DNA from: Polytrichum commune
Lineage: Eukaryota; Streptophyta; Polytrichopsida; Polytrichales; Polytrichaceae
DNA length: 64,000 nucleotides
NCBI GenBank assembly: GCA_950295325.1
Contig: OX485803.1
Span: 63,627,554 to 63,691,553 of the forward strand
Reading direction: 5' to 3'
The stretch's first letter is position 1, and each line of letters begins with the position of its first letter. A program made the position numbers and the translations under genes. The notes beneath the pieces were generated by a model. It was not told the origin of the DNA and ran no database searches. It saw nothing but the letters and a program-made list of their open reading frames with translations. Of the stretch, positions 9,355-22,300 are shown piece by piece.

Positions 9355-11223
9355 ATTGAATAGTAGTGATAGTCTGTTGTCTTGCAAGGTAATACTTCTT
9401 TGACACTTGCACATGAAGAAACTGTTTTGCCAAGTTTGATCTAGTACGCCCAATAAGTAATTTTAGTGTTAATGATCTTACGGTGACACCCTTGTTGTCA
9501 GCAATGGAGAGGACGTGAATATGAGGCGTCTGAAAAGGGACGGGAGTCCACATGAAGTGACATCAAGTGGAGGAGCACACTCTGTCTTAGGATTTGTTTG
9601 GTCCAGTTTACACCTTTCACACCTATTACTATGGGCTGATAGTTAGTGTAGGTTTTTGTGGGTTGAAAATGAGGGTGGGTTGTAACTTGATAACATGATA
9701 ATATTCAAATCAAAAATGAAAAAAAAGGTTACCAACACATCGATAAGAATGATGGATTGATTTACTTTACGTTTTCGACCATGAGATGAAATGAACGATT
9801 CCATGTGGCATCATTGAAGTGGGAACAACAACCACTCTTGCAACTTAGTGCTCAAGAGCCGCACTGATTCAGCGATGCGGTGCAGTGGAAAGGTTGGTTG
9901 CCATAGCAATTGTGCATTTTACCCCTACATGATGATGATAATGGATACACAATCACATGTTACACTCTTGCAATGAGGGGCCATCTAATCCCATCTGCAC
10001 CTATATCTAGCATCTACCAAAGGAAAAATGCACACAATTCTTCATTGGAATAGCGTCTAAATGGCTTTTGTGGGTGGCTATGAAATTAGACCCCTATATA
10101 CAAGAAAAATTATAGAGAAAAACAAAGGTATGCGTACCACCGGTACACTAGATAATAAACTCATACATTTGCATGGAAGTATTCAATGTAATTTGATAAA
10201 TGCCTAAAATGCACAAACGAATATAAACATCAGGCAAACAAAATGTCCTCATTATGCATACAATCCACTTCACTTTATGATGAGGAAGATTATTGGATAG
10301 TTTCTCGCCCGTAAGATGTAACTCGTGATAATCTAACCCTGCAACATGCATCATTGAAGCTAGGGCAGTGATAACATCTACTTTTACCATCATATGATCA
10401 ATGAAGTCATGAGTTCATTAAGCACGTCTACTCTCAATATTTTCTCTAAACTTTAGGACCCCTTTCGTACATCTACCTCCACTCTAGAATTCTCAATAGC
10501 CTCATTATTTGCACACACTGTAGTGCCAAATACCTTCCAGGCTGGCCCAGCTCAAGCAAAAGACTCAGCTAGCCTGGTACAATATTTTGCGTTTTTCTCT
10601 CCACTTTGTTTAAGTTATTTGTGCTTCTAAATTTGAAGCACACGTCACCTTGTTGCAGCAGTCATCATGTACGGCCTTCAAATGATTCAACACATCTTTG
10701 AAATTTGACCCACATTTTCACTTGCGTCAATTCACAACCACACTAGTACTTACTGCATTTCAGTAGATTTGACTTGCAAGGCATTTGAGCTGATTACTGC
10801 TATCACATTTAGGGTGGATTTACATCAGGGTCCGGGTCCAAGAAACTCAGGGTCAAAAACTTCCCAAGTTAATGGACTTTTTTCGGGATTCAAGATTGGA
10901 GCCAAGTTTGAAGAGTGGTGTTACCACGAGGAACCATAGTGCCTGACCATTGGTTCTCTTTCACTAGATGGTTTCATAGTCTATTACAACAATAGACTTT
11001 TTCAATCCACATTCATAAATTGCAATCTCGCCTAGTGGAAGAGACCCGGTGACAAAACGCACCAAAATTCGCGTATTGTTTCTCTAGCTAGGAGTGTTTT
11101 TTTTTTCTTTCTAGGTGGGTCCATCAAGATTTGTGCAAAAGTATTGCCACGTTAGCGAATCTTTGTTTCTTCATACCTTAACCTCCTTGGGTTTCAAATT
11201 TTGTTGCCGACCAATAGAATCGC
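9355..11223. other. No gene recognised
   Basis: AT-rich DNA on both strands. The longest frame is about 80 codons (10148-10393, minus) and has no recognisable motif. A few A- and T-runs only. Confidence 0.5.
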
Positions 11224-11397
11224 ATGTACAACAACCTCAGGTATATCGACATCAGATAAGGGTGCACAAGTAGAAATTAAGATATCAAAACGACGCGACC
11301 ATCTAACATGAAGTGACCAGAATGACACCAGCGGTTTCTACTTGTGCACCCTTAATTACCTTATGCCAATAGTATTGAGATGGTCGTTGTTGTACAT
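11224..11397. mobile_element. Small fold-back element
   Basis: Outer arms read ATGTACAACAAC and GTTGTTGTACAT. Inner arms read AAGGGTGCACAAGTAGAAA (11258-11276) and its exact complement (11335-11353). The middle is about 58 bp with no match. This suits a MITE-like fold-back. I cannot define a target duplication. Confidence 0.7.
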
Positions 11398-12819
11398 TCA
11401 AGAATTCTCGTCATTCAAGAAGCTTCCCAAGTCTACTGTGTTAGAATCAGTTCAAAGCAAGTGACTGGGTGTTCAAAGCTTGCTGAAAATTCAGACAGTC
11501 CTCACTACTACATTCATTCCGACCTGTGAGTACAAGTTTGAAACTCGACATTGCATAAGAAAATAATGCCGTCAACAGCACCTAACTTTAACTCAGTTGA
11601 ATCGAAGGTGATTGCACTTTAGGTGGGCCTCATGTTGTCACCGGTCACTCTTCGTAATCATATAGAAAGATGCCTAAGGTATATGGGTCTTAAATGGTGC
11701 CTTTCTTCTACAAACCCAATTCTCCTAGGGTATGAAACACACGATTAGTTAAGATGGTGAGCACATCCACATTGACGGCCATAGCCACTTTCTTCATGAT
11801 TTTAAGAGCTCATGTGAATATCTTATTCACAATCGAAGTGAAGATTCTCGCGTTCGTTGAATGGTCATATAGGTCGTCTTAATTATGTTGACTACTGAAT
11901 TTGGAGTGGTTATAGTATTTTGAGCATGTTGTCCAATCTATTTTAAACACGTGTCTTTTCGGATACGACGACTCACAAATGTGTCGAAATAAAGAAGTAA
12001 TTAAATTAGGTACATTTACTTTATAATTGAGTGGTCCATGCCAAGGCTTATACATGGTAGTCAAGAATGGACATGACGTAAAATAAACTACACGTGTCAT
12101 GTTGAGATTGGAGAATTTGTTCAAAGTATAAGAACCATTCTAGTTTTTATAGTATACACAATTGGGTGCAAGCACAGGAAAGTGGACAACTCTTGATCCT
12201 TGCACAGGTCTTAAGTGAAAGTGATTCAAACCAATATACTAACTTTGAATTTTGTGAAAAAAATAGATCATAAACATTTTAAAAACACATCAATCTACAC
12301 CTAGGGGGGGGTGGACTCTTCATACCACATACGAACTAGCTTGAGTGTAAGAAGGGGTATTATTTAAGGCACAAGCGTACATAGTAAACATAAGAGAGAG
12401 GTATTATTTTTCTCTAGTGTGTACATTTAAAAAGGCTATTGAATTTTTTAAAGTAAAGGTAGATTTTTCAAAAGGGGGTCTTAAGATTCAGAGAAAAAAT
12501 TGACAAGATGTTTTGGTTCCATCCAATTCATGTATTCATCCATTGTTGTCATATGGTCATAGTCTTCAATGACTATCATGTATGTTCTTGTCAAGGTTTG
12601 CATTTGGGTTCTAGATTTTTTCAAACTACAGGCTCTTGGAGTGCTCATGGGCTTCCTTGAGTTATGCTCTCCAGTTTGTAACTAAGATATTATGCTCTTG
12701 TCTTTGTTTGTTTGATGCAATTGTTGAGTTACATGCTATGGATCAAAATGACTTTTTCATTGGAAAGTGAAAAGGATTTCACATGCAACAAAGGTTACTA
12801 AATTCATGTGTTATATATA
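11398..12819. other. No gene recognised
   Basis: AT-rich. 11830-12130 shares a loose word (TCGTTGAATGGTCATATAGG type, with TTTTGAGCATGTTGTCCA) with 61860-61990, suggesting another old dispersed repeat. No coding signal was found. Confidence 0.4.
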
Positions 12820-13025
12820 GATATAGATATATTGTGTATGTCGTGGAGACATTTATCACATTAAGTTGGAAAGCTTAGTATAAATACATGAGTCCATTTC
12901 CTAGCTCGCTGTTAGTACGAATACACTTGTTTTTCTCTATAAGCTTCTTGTATATAGGGGGTTTGATTTTATAGCTACCCACACATGTCATTTAGGTTTC
13001 CAATGAAGAGTCCACGCCCCCTACC
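12820..13025. repeat. Family C repeat, partial copy
   Basis: Colinear with 1610-1790, sharing TTATCACATTAAGTTGGA, AGTATAAATACAT, a GTCATTTAG block and an end in GAAGAGTCCACGCCCCC. The right half of the family is missing or decayed. Confidence 0.75.
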
Positions 13026-14344
13026 CCCACTTGCGCAAGGATTTGTAAAGCTAAGCAATTTAAGTTGACAAAAACAATCTCAAGAAAAGTCTACATTTTT
13101 AAGAGGATGTTGTAAGTGGGTGTGCAAGTGGTGATATTGAACAAGCAAATTTCAAAAATGTTTTAAATAATATATATTTTTACATTGAATTAAAAAAAAT
13201 TACAAAAAATTATTTGATGATGACCTCAAGTGTATAATGGATTGAAGGAATATGAAGAAATCATCAAGCTCAAGATAGTGAAGGTCATGAAATTTACGTC
13301 CAAAACTAAATCTGGCCATTTTCTTTGAGCATTGCTTTTAATGATAAGTTTTGAGGACCTCATCTTGGCATTCTGCATTTGAGTGCTTAACACAACAATA
13401 AAGATCATCATGAGAAAATATTCAATTCAAACGGCATTTTGCTACTACTATTAGACGTTTGACCAAAAATAATAATTGTTTTAAGTTGCTAGAGCACTGT
13501 TTTGGTCCACTTTACCATGCTTGCACCTGATTGGGAGAGAGAATGTGATCAATCACCTAGCATGAGAGAATATTCACTTTTGACTCTTATAGTTTTCCAC
13601 TTCCACTCCAATTTTTGGAAGTTGAAAGGACAATCTTTGCTAGTTGCATGTGCTAGCCAAATGAGATGATTCTTGAGTTGATCCAACATTATGTAGAAAA
13701 CTTGGAGGTGCTCCCAATAGGACCACATACCTTAAGTGATTCTAAGCTAGGTAGTCCATCACCAAGCACTTGTGACAACTCCCATAACATTACTCAAATA
13801 ATGAGTTGTGTTCATGGGCCCCGCAATAGAGAGAGTAGATTTGAGAATTAAGCCTCCGGATGCCGGAATCCCAGTGCTTCATAATGAATATGAAGTTAGG
13901 GCAGTTGAACACAACTCATCAACTGAGCAATGTTATGTTCATTTATATCCTTTATAAACCTATTTTAAGAGCATGATTAATATTTAAATATATTTGGAGA
14001 GGCAAGCTAAGACATGAGCGATGAGCAGTGAGCGGTAACATGTGAGCAATAAAGACAAATATAGTAATAAAGAGCAATAGTAAATTTCCACGATTATAGG
14101 TTGTCAACACCTAAATTTGGTGCTATATTTATTAATTTAATTTAATTCCATAGTATTAACATTTCATAAACCCACAACCAAAGGGGGCTTATTACCATAG
14201 AATATTGAAAAAAATCTTCAATTAATTGCTTATTTTTATTTTAATAATCCAAAGCATTGTCGCATGCAACCAAAGTACATTAGATATATTTAATGTCATA
14301 TAATGACAATTTGAGACACTAGGGTGAACACTATACTGGCATCA
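13026..14344. other. Mostly unclassified AT-rich DNA
   Basis: Contains the fold-back element at 13783-13937. The 61-codon frame at 13666-13851 runs into that fold-back and has no recognisable motif. No other structure was seen. Confidence 0.45.
13783..13937. mobile_element. Fold-back element with 32-bp arms
   Basis: The left arm 13783-13814 (CATAACATT…ATGAGTTGTGTTCA) is the imperfect inverse of the right arm 13906-13937 (TGAACACAACTCAT…AATGTTATG). The loop is about 90 bp. MITE-like; superfamily unknown. Confidence 0.7.
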
Positions 14345-17300
14345 CTACTCATGTTCAACAAGACCAACAAGCTCAAGTAGTCGCATGACTTTGTTGTAGG
14401 TGTACATTGGAGTGTGGATGAACTTATTGCTTTCATAATCCACCTTGCATAGGAATGTGAACACATAGTAAAGATGTTTGCAATACACCTATTTTTCTTG
14501 CATTCCCAAAGCCATGGAGGACATTTTGATGAAGTCCAAGCATGTGCATTGGGGGATGTGAGCAATTGTAACACGGTAGGAGTTGTCCTCCTTGGAAAAA
14601 ATGTTAATGATCACTCCAAATCCTGGATATGGAATGGCAATCACTCCAACATATATAGTACCCGTCCAAGAGTCAGGCACTTTTTCATTTGTATTTGTGA
14701 TCCGCCATCCCAGGCCTATTGTTGCATTGCTTTGCATTGTCTTTAAAAATCTGGAAGTTGGGTGAGTGTCTAGGTTTGGTGGCACATGGAAATGTGACCG
14801 AGGGATTGGGAGTGTCGCAATTGTTGAAAGCCTAGGTTTGGTGGCACATGGAAATGTGACCGAGGGATTGGGAGTGTCGCAATTGTTGAAAGCCTACGAT
14901 GTGGCAAAAGGGCCTCCCTTTGCTGCAATTGGAACTCGGCATCTTCGAGTGCCAACACTTCCTCCCTTGAGAGATTGGTGCCTATCTTCACTAGCCATGT
15001 GCTGGAAACTATAGGCCAATCCAAAACATTTTTTTTTGTTGTCACTCACATACCATTTGATGTCATCGGGGCAGGACCAAAACTCATGTTCCACATTGTT
15101 GGTGGAACAAAATTCCTTCTTCAACCCTTTGTAAGTTGAGCAGGAGTGTCATGTTTGCCACTACCAACTTTTGCATTGCACAAAGTACTTGTATTAGCTT
15201 GCATTGTCCAATATCTTTTGGCCAAATTTGGGGACAATCTAGCAATGTGCCACTAAGAAGCAGGGCAATCATTCTCTAACACGGATGTGGTATGAGCCAC
15301 ACCATGCTCTTTAGAATTCAAAGACTCCTTTATGCATGGTTTTTTTTTTATGCTCGAGTGTTAGGGTGAGGAATGGAGTAATTCACTTATTCGAGTCGAT
15401 GTGAGTCGCAATAAGCTATGGGTGGCAAGTCAAGCTTCCATTTGGTGGACCTAAACAACTATGAGCCTTCTAAGGCACAATCGCTAGTGTTTAGATCTTT
15501 TGCCCCCATGTAAGACCTCATGGCCTCCACTAGTAGCTTTGGATCCCCACACCTGACAGCAATTTTGAGTATCAAGGACGTCGAATCATGCCCTTTATGA
15601 GTAGAACTTTTTTTCAACCACGACATGTACTTTGCAATTTGCATGAAGGCACAAATCAAAACATCCACTATCGTTTTGTATAGGCAAGTCATCTTGTTTC
15701 CAAATTGTTGGAGCCACTTGTTGTGCACAATCTCTATAAGGTTGCATGTTGGCATTTTCACACGTTCATCTATTGTCATATCCTGCGAATACCACACAAA
15801 TTGAAGGAGATTGTATATGTAGTTTTAGATGTTCAAAATAAAATAACATTGAAGAATATAATATGATAATGCACCTACAACAAGAATGTAACCATCCCAT
15901 TATATGTAATGGGAGAAACCAAATACTCTTCACTACTCAAAGAGACCAAAAATGCCTTCTTCTATGGCAACTCCAGATGACAACTACCATGAACAAATCA
16001 CATGATATTTGGTCTCAACTTCGTTCATTGTGTTTTGTGTTTTTGTAATCTTTGCATATATATTTGTGCTAAAATTGAAAAAATGGTGTGATATACTTTT
16101 GTGTCACCTTTTCCAAGCTCGTAAACCAATGGAAAAGACATGTGTGTTTACGACTGACCATAGGCAGACTTGGGTCACCATCCCCATAGATCTTCTTGAC
16201 CGCATTTTAATTAGCCTAAGCACTATCTGCCATGAAACCCTTGAAGTTTATATCTGGCACTTTGTTTTCCACCATGATAGAATTCAAGTTCTTTCAAAAG
16301 AGAGTTTGTACTGCGCCATCTTTAGATCGCATGTCATAACACGCAATCGTCAACACCTTACAATATTTGCTATCATATACATGACACGCTAGGGTGGTCC
16401 AATCTTTTAAACGCTTCACATGGTCGAACATTATCCATGAATTCTTAATGTCCCCTCCAACTTGCATATGCTTCACAAGATCCACACCGTTCCTAGGAAG
16501 GTCTATTGACATTTTAAAAACAAACACTTTGTCTTTCAACTTCAATGAGAGCATGCTACTATGGACGTGCTTGAAACCTGAATGGTCTTTTAAGTGCCAT
16601 AATTCTATCCATTGTACCCATTGCACTACAAACAAAACGCTATGAACTTGATACGAAGTTACGATAATTTGGGGGGGCAAAAATACTGAATTTATCCATA
16701 ACCACCTCTATTGACGAACATATCAAATGATGGTCTTCACCGTTTGATGGATATTTTAGATGGTAGTCTACCAAGAAGTGTTTGCTTGCTACCATCACTA
16801 GAGCAGAGTTCTTGGCAGTGGGTGTTTTTATGACCTCCTTAGCAACGCGTTGATAAGTCATGTGTAATGACTCACAACACGTGCTATTAGAAATATGATG
16901 GTCATGCACACTTAGAAGAATACAAGCCTTGGATATCCCATGGGAAATTGAGTGGATATATATTATGCGAGCATGACATAAAGCAATGCACACAGATGTG
17001 GAACAACATACCTTACATTCCAATTTGCATTTTTCAAGGGCCATATTTTCCATAGAAAATGAGATAGAAGTTGATCCAATCCATTTGCAACCCCGCCCCC
17101 CTCCCCCCTATTGCAATACTTGTAACTACAATAGTTATTTAGACAATGGAGATGACCGGCGCAAGAAGAACGCCTAAATGAGAATCCAAAATCGTTTTGA
17201 ATATTAGTTATTTTTGTTGTGCACCAAGGGTGTCCGTTGTACATCTTGTCCATGCCATCCATGAATTGATCATATGCACTAGGAACACTCATTGACACAT

Positions 17301-17602
17301 GGGGCAACACAAATAAAATGTCACCATCAAAAGATGGTGGCAAGTATTTAAATATTATACACATTTATGTTGTCAAAATCAATGATGGAAAGATTGGATT
17401 TGAACCGTTTTCTAAACTTTGTTAGTTTCAATGCATCGTCAATGTTCAAACCCGAAGATGATGGAAAATGGTGAAGAGGTGGACGTTGAGATGGATTACC
17501 CCGGCGAATGTGTATTTCATGTTTGCCAATCACCATATTTGTGTAGTTTTGCAATCTAGTGGACACCATATTGACAGTTGGATTTGTCCAAAATTCATGC
17601 AT
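14345..17602 (-). pseudogene. Decayed MULE-like transposase-type gene with C-terminal SWIM zinc finger
   Basis: Fragments in order on the minus strand rebuild one long coding region of roughly 1,080 codons. The N-terminal part is 17602-17348 (MHEFWTNPTVNMVSTRLQNY…). Next comes a Cys-rich region (17364-16963), then SNSTCCESLHMTYQRV and DHVKRLKDWTTLACHVYDSK in 17053-16294. A MULE-type core follows with ADSA and CLFHW, then NKWLQQFGNKMTCLY near 15720. The C-terminal SWIM finger has CTCLDF near 14550, CKHLYYVF near 14460, and the stop at 14345-14347. The family mediates cut-and-paste transposition, or is derived from such an enzyme, with SWIM binding zinc through CxC and CxH. It is dead: several frameshifts and in-frame stops, including TGA, TAG and TAA within 16292-16216. 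A 62-bp tandem duplication (14771-14894) also shifts the frame. Terminal inverted repeats were not identified. Assignment to MULE/SWIM rests on architecture, not on a search. Confidence 0.75.
14771..14894. repeat. Perfect 62-bp tandem duplication within the MULE-like pseudogene
   Basis: 14771-14832 and 14833-14894 are identical, starting TAGGTTTGGTGGCACATGG. Since 62 is not a multiple of three, it shifts the minus-strand frame: the peptide SHFHVPPNL is repeated out of frame. Identity suggests that this is a late event in an already decaying gene. Confidence 0.97.
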
Positions 17603-18473
17603 AAATCCAAATTTACTTCATCTTTAAATTAACCTTGTATTTTCAGACAGTCGAAACTCTTTAATTGGGTTAAGGGATGAAAATGAGTTTATCTAGAACA
17701 TAAAGGCAATTATCAAGATTTCTACAAGAAACTTGTGCAACCCAAGCCATGGACCTTTTTTAGACTTTAAACTACAAGAGGGTGACATCAACTTTGCCTA
17801 ATGGAGAAGGGTGATGTCACCTAAAAGCCCAGTACATGGAGGGTGATGTCAATTGCAAGGGTTGGTTCATTGACTCAAACTCGAGATTGGGTCAAAAATA
17901 ACGAATCCTCTCTTCTTCACCGAAGCTTACTCAATCTTCCTTAATGATGAGTTTAGGGAGGATACTAAAAACGGGAATTTGAGAAGATTCCTCTTAAACA
18001 TATCGTTTTGACTCTCCCTTTTTGCCACTTTATGGATACCTTTATTAGCTCACAAAGGGAAGGAAAACAACACTTAAATATATATATACAAAAGGAAAAT
18101 CCACTCATCTCATCAAACCAAGTAGTTGACTTCTAATTCCAGGGACTTGTTTATTCATTGGCAGCCAGTGAAGATGCCATGTTCGGGCACATGATCACAT
18201 CGCCATGACCCAAACTGATCGAGGATGGTCTTGTCACCATTGAACATGATTCACCTCATTCGGTTGCCATTCGGGACGACTCTCAGTTGACAGGAATGTC
18301 ATTTCTTCATGCATGACCATATGCACAAAGATTTCTTCATCTAAATGAGTTAATAATTTAGCAAATTTACGTTGTATTGTTGTGTGGGCTTGTGCTGTGA
18401 AAAGTTGACAACCTCACAGACAGGAACCTGACAGAGAGTTAAAATTTCAGCTGAAACAGGGACGCTGCTTGAC
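17603..18473. other. Upstream flank of the receptor kinase; no gene recognised
   Basis: AT-rich, without clear frames. A word GAGGGTGATGTCA-type occurs near 17770, 17809 and 17840 (three loose copies). I could not identify a TATA box or start site that I would trust for the downstream gene. Confidence 0.4.
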
Positions 18474-18691
18474 AGGAAGTGGTTTTGCAAAAAGCGATGT
18501 CCGAGAAGTGGGATGAGTCGATAAGCCTTCCATAGTGCTCAAAGTTTAGGCAAATTTTATGCAATGCTCGGAATGCGTAAAGGCCAAAAAGCCTCCACTT
18601 GAACACACTGAAGGACATTTCACACAGACTCTACAGAAAGGGATTGAATGGGAGGTGTGGTTTTGCAAAAATCGGCAAGAACTTGGGAATT
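18474..18691. repeat. Upstream copy of the receptor-kinase leader
   Basis: 18474-18590 matches the sequence at 18650-18690 plus 19285-19372. The shared words are GTGGTTTTGCAAAAA, then GTCGATAA, TTAGG, ATGCAATG and TCGGA, then GGCCAAA, in the same order. The second copy is interrupted by the element at 18692-19253. So the 5' region of the kinase gene is a tandem duplication in which the gene-proximal copy was later split. Confidence 0.7.
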
Positions 18692-19253
18692 AAGGTATGT
18701 GGGTGTTATTTGGTTATTTTTTTGTTCTCCATCTTTTATTGCTCAGATTTATGTCTTCAAGTTTGTGTTGCACTAGCAAATCTATGATGAAATAGCAATG
18801 AAAACCAAAGTAAAAATCAAACCTTCCTCGATTTAGTAGTCATGGTAATCGTCGGACGTGCATATTTGTTGTTTCTTTAGCTGAATATATAGGTCCTCCC
18901 GATTGTGTTCAGCATTGAGTGTGGAGTAGTTGATGTCTTCAAATTTATGTTGTATCATAATGATTAACTAACAAAACCCAAATTGAAGATGAGAACTCCC
19001 TTGATTTAGTAGTTACGGTTATCGTTATAAGTACATGTTTGTTGATTCCTCAAATGAGTACATAGTTTGTTGATCCTCCTCATTGTGTTCATCGTTGAGT
19101 GTGAAGTAGTTAATAAAATTTCAAGACGTAGGCCAACCTCTTTCAAAAATCATGTGTCTTTTTATGGTGTTTGTTCTTGGATCCTCACCTAACCACACAT
19201 CAATCAAATGTAGGTGTCCGATTAAGAAAGTAGGCGAAAAACACCCGCATACA
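18692..19253. mobile_element. Family F TIR element immediately upstream of the kinase gene
   Basis: The ends are inverted: GGTATGTGGGTGTTATTTGG at the left and AACACCCGCATAC at the right. The interior shares GATTTAGTAGT, TGAGTGTGGAGTAGTT and ATTTCAAGACGTA words with copies at 25107-25480 and 26155-26725, and more weakly with 36950-37320 and 56860-57150. No coding capacity. Its right end lies about 125 bp before the chosen kinase start codon, so it may now supply promoter or leader sequence. Confidence 0.75.
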
Positions 19254-19378
19254 TTTCTCATCGCCAGCATGATGATGAGTACCATGACTTGTCGATAATC
19301 AAGTCTGCTATGGTGATGAGAAGGTTAGGAATTTCATGCAATGTTCGGAGTAACAATGGCCAAAGTTGGAGGCTGTCA

Positions 19379-22300
19379 ATGTGCACCACGACGCGAGTCT
19401 TTTTTATGATCGCCACAAGTATTCTGCATTTGAGCACACTTACAGTGGCGGAAAACAACGTTGCTTCTTCACAGACATGGGGTTGGTTGATGGTTGGCGG
19501 GTCATGGAACACAACGGAACTCAGATCCGGCCTGCCTTGCTCGTCCTACTCGTGCATTCGAAGCGGAATCGACTCAAACAATCTCCAACTCGACACATAC
19601 AGATGCCGCGGGCTGGTGTGGCGAGACGAGCAATTTTTTTACAACTTGACTGGCTCGCACGAGCTTCGCATGAAGACGTCGACCACCGGTAGTAATAATA
19701 AGGGTTTCTTGTGCGTGCATGTGATCCCGGGTGGAGGTGGTGACGGTGGCGATGCAATCAAGTTGGCGGCGTGCAACAAGAGCGATCTGAGTCAGGCGTG
19801 GTATTTCGACACACAACAACGCACGGTTTACAACGGGGAGAATTTGTACATGTCCGTCGAGGTGCAGGGTGTGAACAACTCTTTCAGCTCGTCCCTCCAG
19901 CTCGTGGCTGTGAAGAATGCGACCTTGGCGTCGGAGTTCTCGTTCGTCCCAAACTGGGCGTTGAGTCTGACCCCCCCTTGGCCACCAGGGAATTACTCCG
20001 ATGGGGTTAACGCCTCAAATTTCGTTCGTAACGGGAACTTTATTGAGACGTCTGGGACGACAGAATATGAGCGCGGTGACTTGACGGCCATTTGTAATTG
20101 GAACATCTTGCGCGACGTCGACGTCCAACCCGTTAGGATGAGCGACGCCAACTTTGATGTTTCTTCGGGTTCCAATTACGTCCAGCTCAACGGGAAGGAC
20201 CGTCACGGGGCGATTAGTCAGGTCGTTTCCACGATTCCGCCGATGCCGCATACACTCACGTTCGAAGTCACCGGGCTTGCAAATTGCGGGCAAAACGTGA
20301 ACAAGCTCGTCGTGACGTTAACCCCGTCTTCCACGCCGGAAACAATCGTGTGCATGAACACGAGCGCGCAAACGGGGTGGCAAACGCAAGTGATCCATTT
20401 TGTCCCGAATGGCACCTACGTGAATTTGACGTTCATGAGCGCGAGCGACTTAGGGTTACAATGTGGGTTAAGCATTACCAACATCCAAATTAGCCTCTCG
20501 ACGTCCTTGGCAATAAGCCCGAAGAACACGCGCGTTGAAGTTCCCGTGTTTCGGGCAAAGATCATCGTGGCGTTGGCGGTCGTGGCGGGTGTTCTTTTCG
20601 GGAGCCTTCTGCTTGTGGTTTTGGGAGCGATGTGGTTCACGAGGCGGGCGAGCCACCGGAGCAAGGCGTCGATGCAGGAGTTCATCGCGACGAACCCGGT
20701 GCACGCGAAGAAATACGACTTCGACCAGATCGAGAGCATCACGGATGGGTTCAAGCATTGCATTGGTATCGGGGGTTTTGCAAATGTGTATCGTGGCGAG
20801 GCCCCTGACGGGCGCGTGTTGGCCGTCAAGCGCGCCTTCAAGCTCAGCTACAACTTCTATGAGGAAGTCGACATGTTGGCCCGCGTCCACCATCGCCGGG
20901 TCGTGCGCTTTCTCGGCTACTGTGACGATATTCGTAAGTAATTTCTTTCAATTTGAATCTACTCATCATCCTGCTGTTTGCCTAATTTGACATGGAATTA
21001 ACATGCTGGTGTTTGAAATAGCTTGTTCTCCAAAGGAATTTAGATGACCTGGGGTTATGTGTCAATTTTGAGAATCTCAAATGATCACATGAGCTTCATC
21101 AAGTGTCGGTGATGGTGAGGGAACAAAGAATAGATGTTTGCACTGCACCTTGGAAGAATTACAAAAAGAAATTAGAGTGGATTCATGTCCTAAACAATAA
21201 TTGTTTAGCTGAGTCATGCGCTTCCTTGGCTATTGTGCCCTTTATTGTAGAGCTACTGATCCTCTCCCAATCATCCTGTGGTTTAGGCAGCACTGACCAT
21301 CTCAAATCTCGCTGACGCGTGATGTCCTCATTGGACCCGAGCACGCTGATTATAGGCTGTAGCATGTAATCTTTTCAACATGGTCATCATACATCTGAGG
21401 GCGTGCATGTGATGGCTTGCTATGGGCTGTTGCAACAATCCTCGTGTTATTACCTCCTCGTTCCCGCGACTCGTTAGGTAGCACGAGGTTGCCTTGCTAC
21501 AGCCCATAGCAAGGCTCCTCACGCACATGTGAAAGTTCATAGATCATGTGAAATTTAACATGTTGGTGTTTGAATGGCTATAATGGTTGTGAAGAAATTA
21601 AGATGACATGTATTATGTGTCAATGCATGAGAACCTCTTAAAACACTCAAGGAGCTTCTCATGTGTTAACGAGAAGCCTCCCTTTTTTTCCCCTTTTCCA
21701 TGGCAAAGCATTACGTGGGGTGCGCGGGTGGCTTGGAATGCACCGTGCCAAGCCCACCCCTCAGGGCCTTCCCTCATACACAACCATCACAACATCTACT
21801 GTTGTGACACATTCACTAATCAATCAGTGATCCCACATAACTTTTTCTTACCACATCCAAGAAATCACATTTCTTTGATGTGGTGGAAATGCGTCATTGC
21901 CAACAAGAATAATGGCCCATACAATAATTTTAAGATTTCCTCTAAACATCACTGATTCCACGGTGTATAGCTGCAAGGATGCATGCAACACATGTGCCGC
22001 ATGGGTGCGCATTTGTCGGTACTTAACCGGTTAATCTGAGAAGCAAACATCACATCAAACAAACATTCTGGAATAGAGTGAGTCATGTGTATTGTGATGA
22101 AGAAACTTGGTTGCTCATCATATTGTCGCCAGTTGCAAGGGACTTTTGGTAAGTGATGTGATGCGACAATTTTAATGCGCTACAGGGGAACAGATCCTCG
22201 TGTTTGAGTACATGGAAGGTGGCAGCCTGTACGAGTGCCTCCACCAGCGCCCCGACGGCAGCAAGCCGTTGACGTTCGAGCAGCGCCTGCGCATCGCGCA

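Noticed and set aside
15863-16645. Plus-strand frames of 60-130 codons
   Set aside because: They are shadows of the minus-strand MULE-like pseudogene, which carries the recognisable residues.
19258-20893. Several 60-140-codon frames on both strands over the kinase exon 1
   Set aside because: Overlap the receptor-kinase frame, are Arg/Ala-rich products of GC-rich codons, and have no domain.
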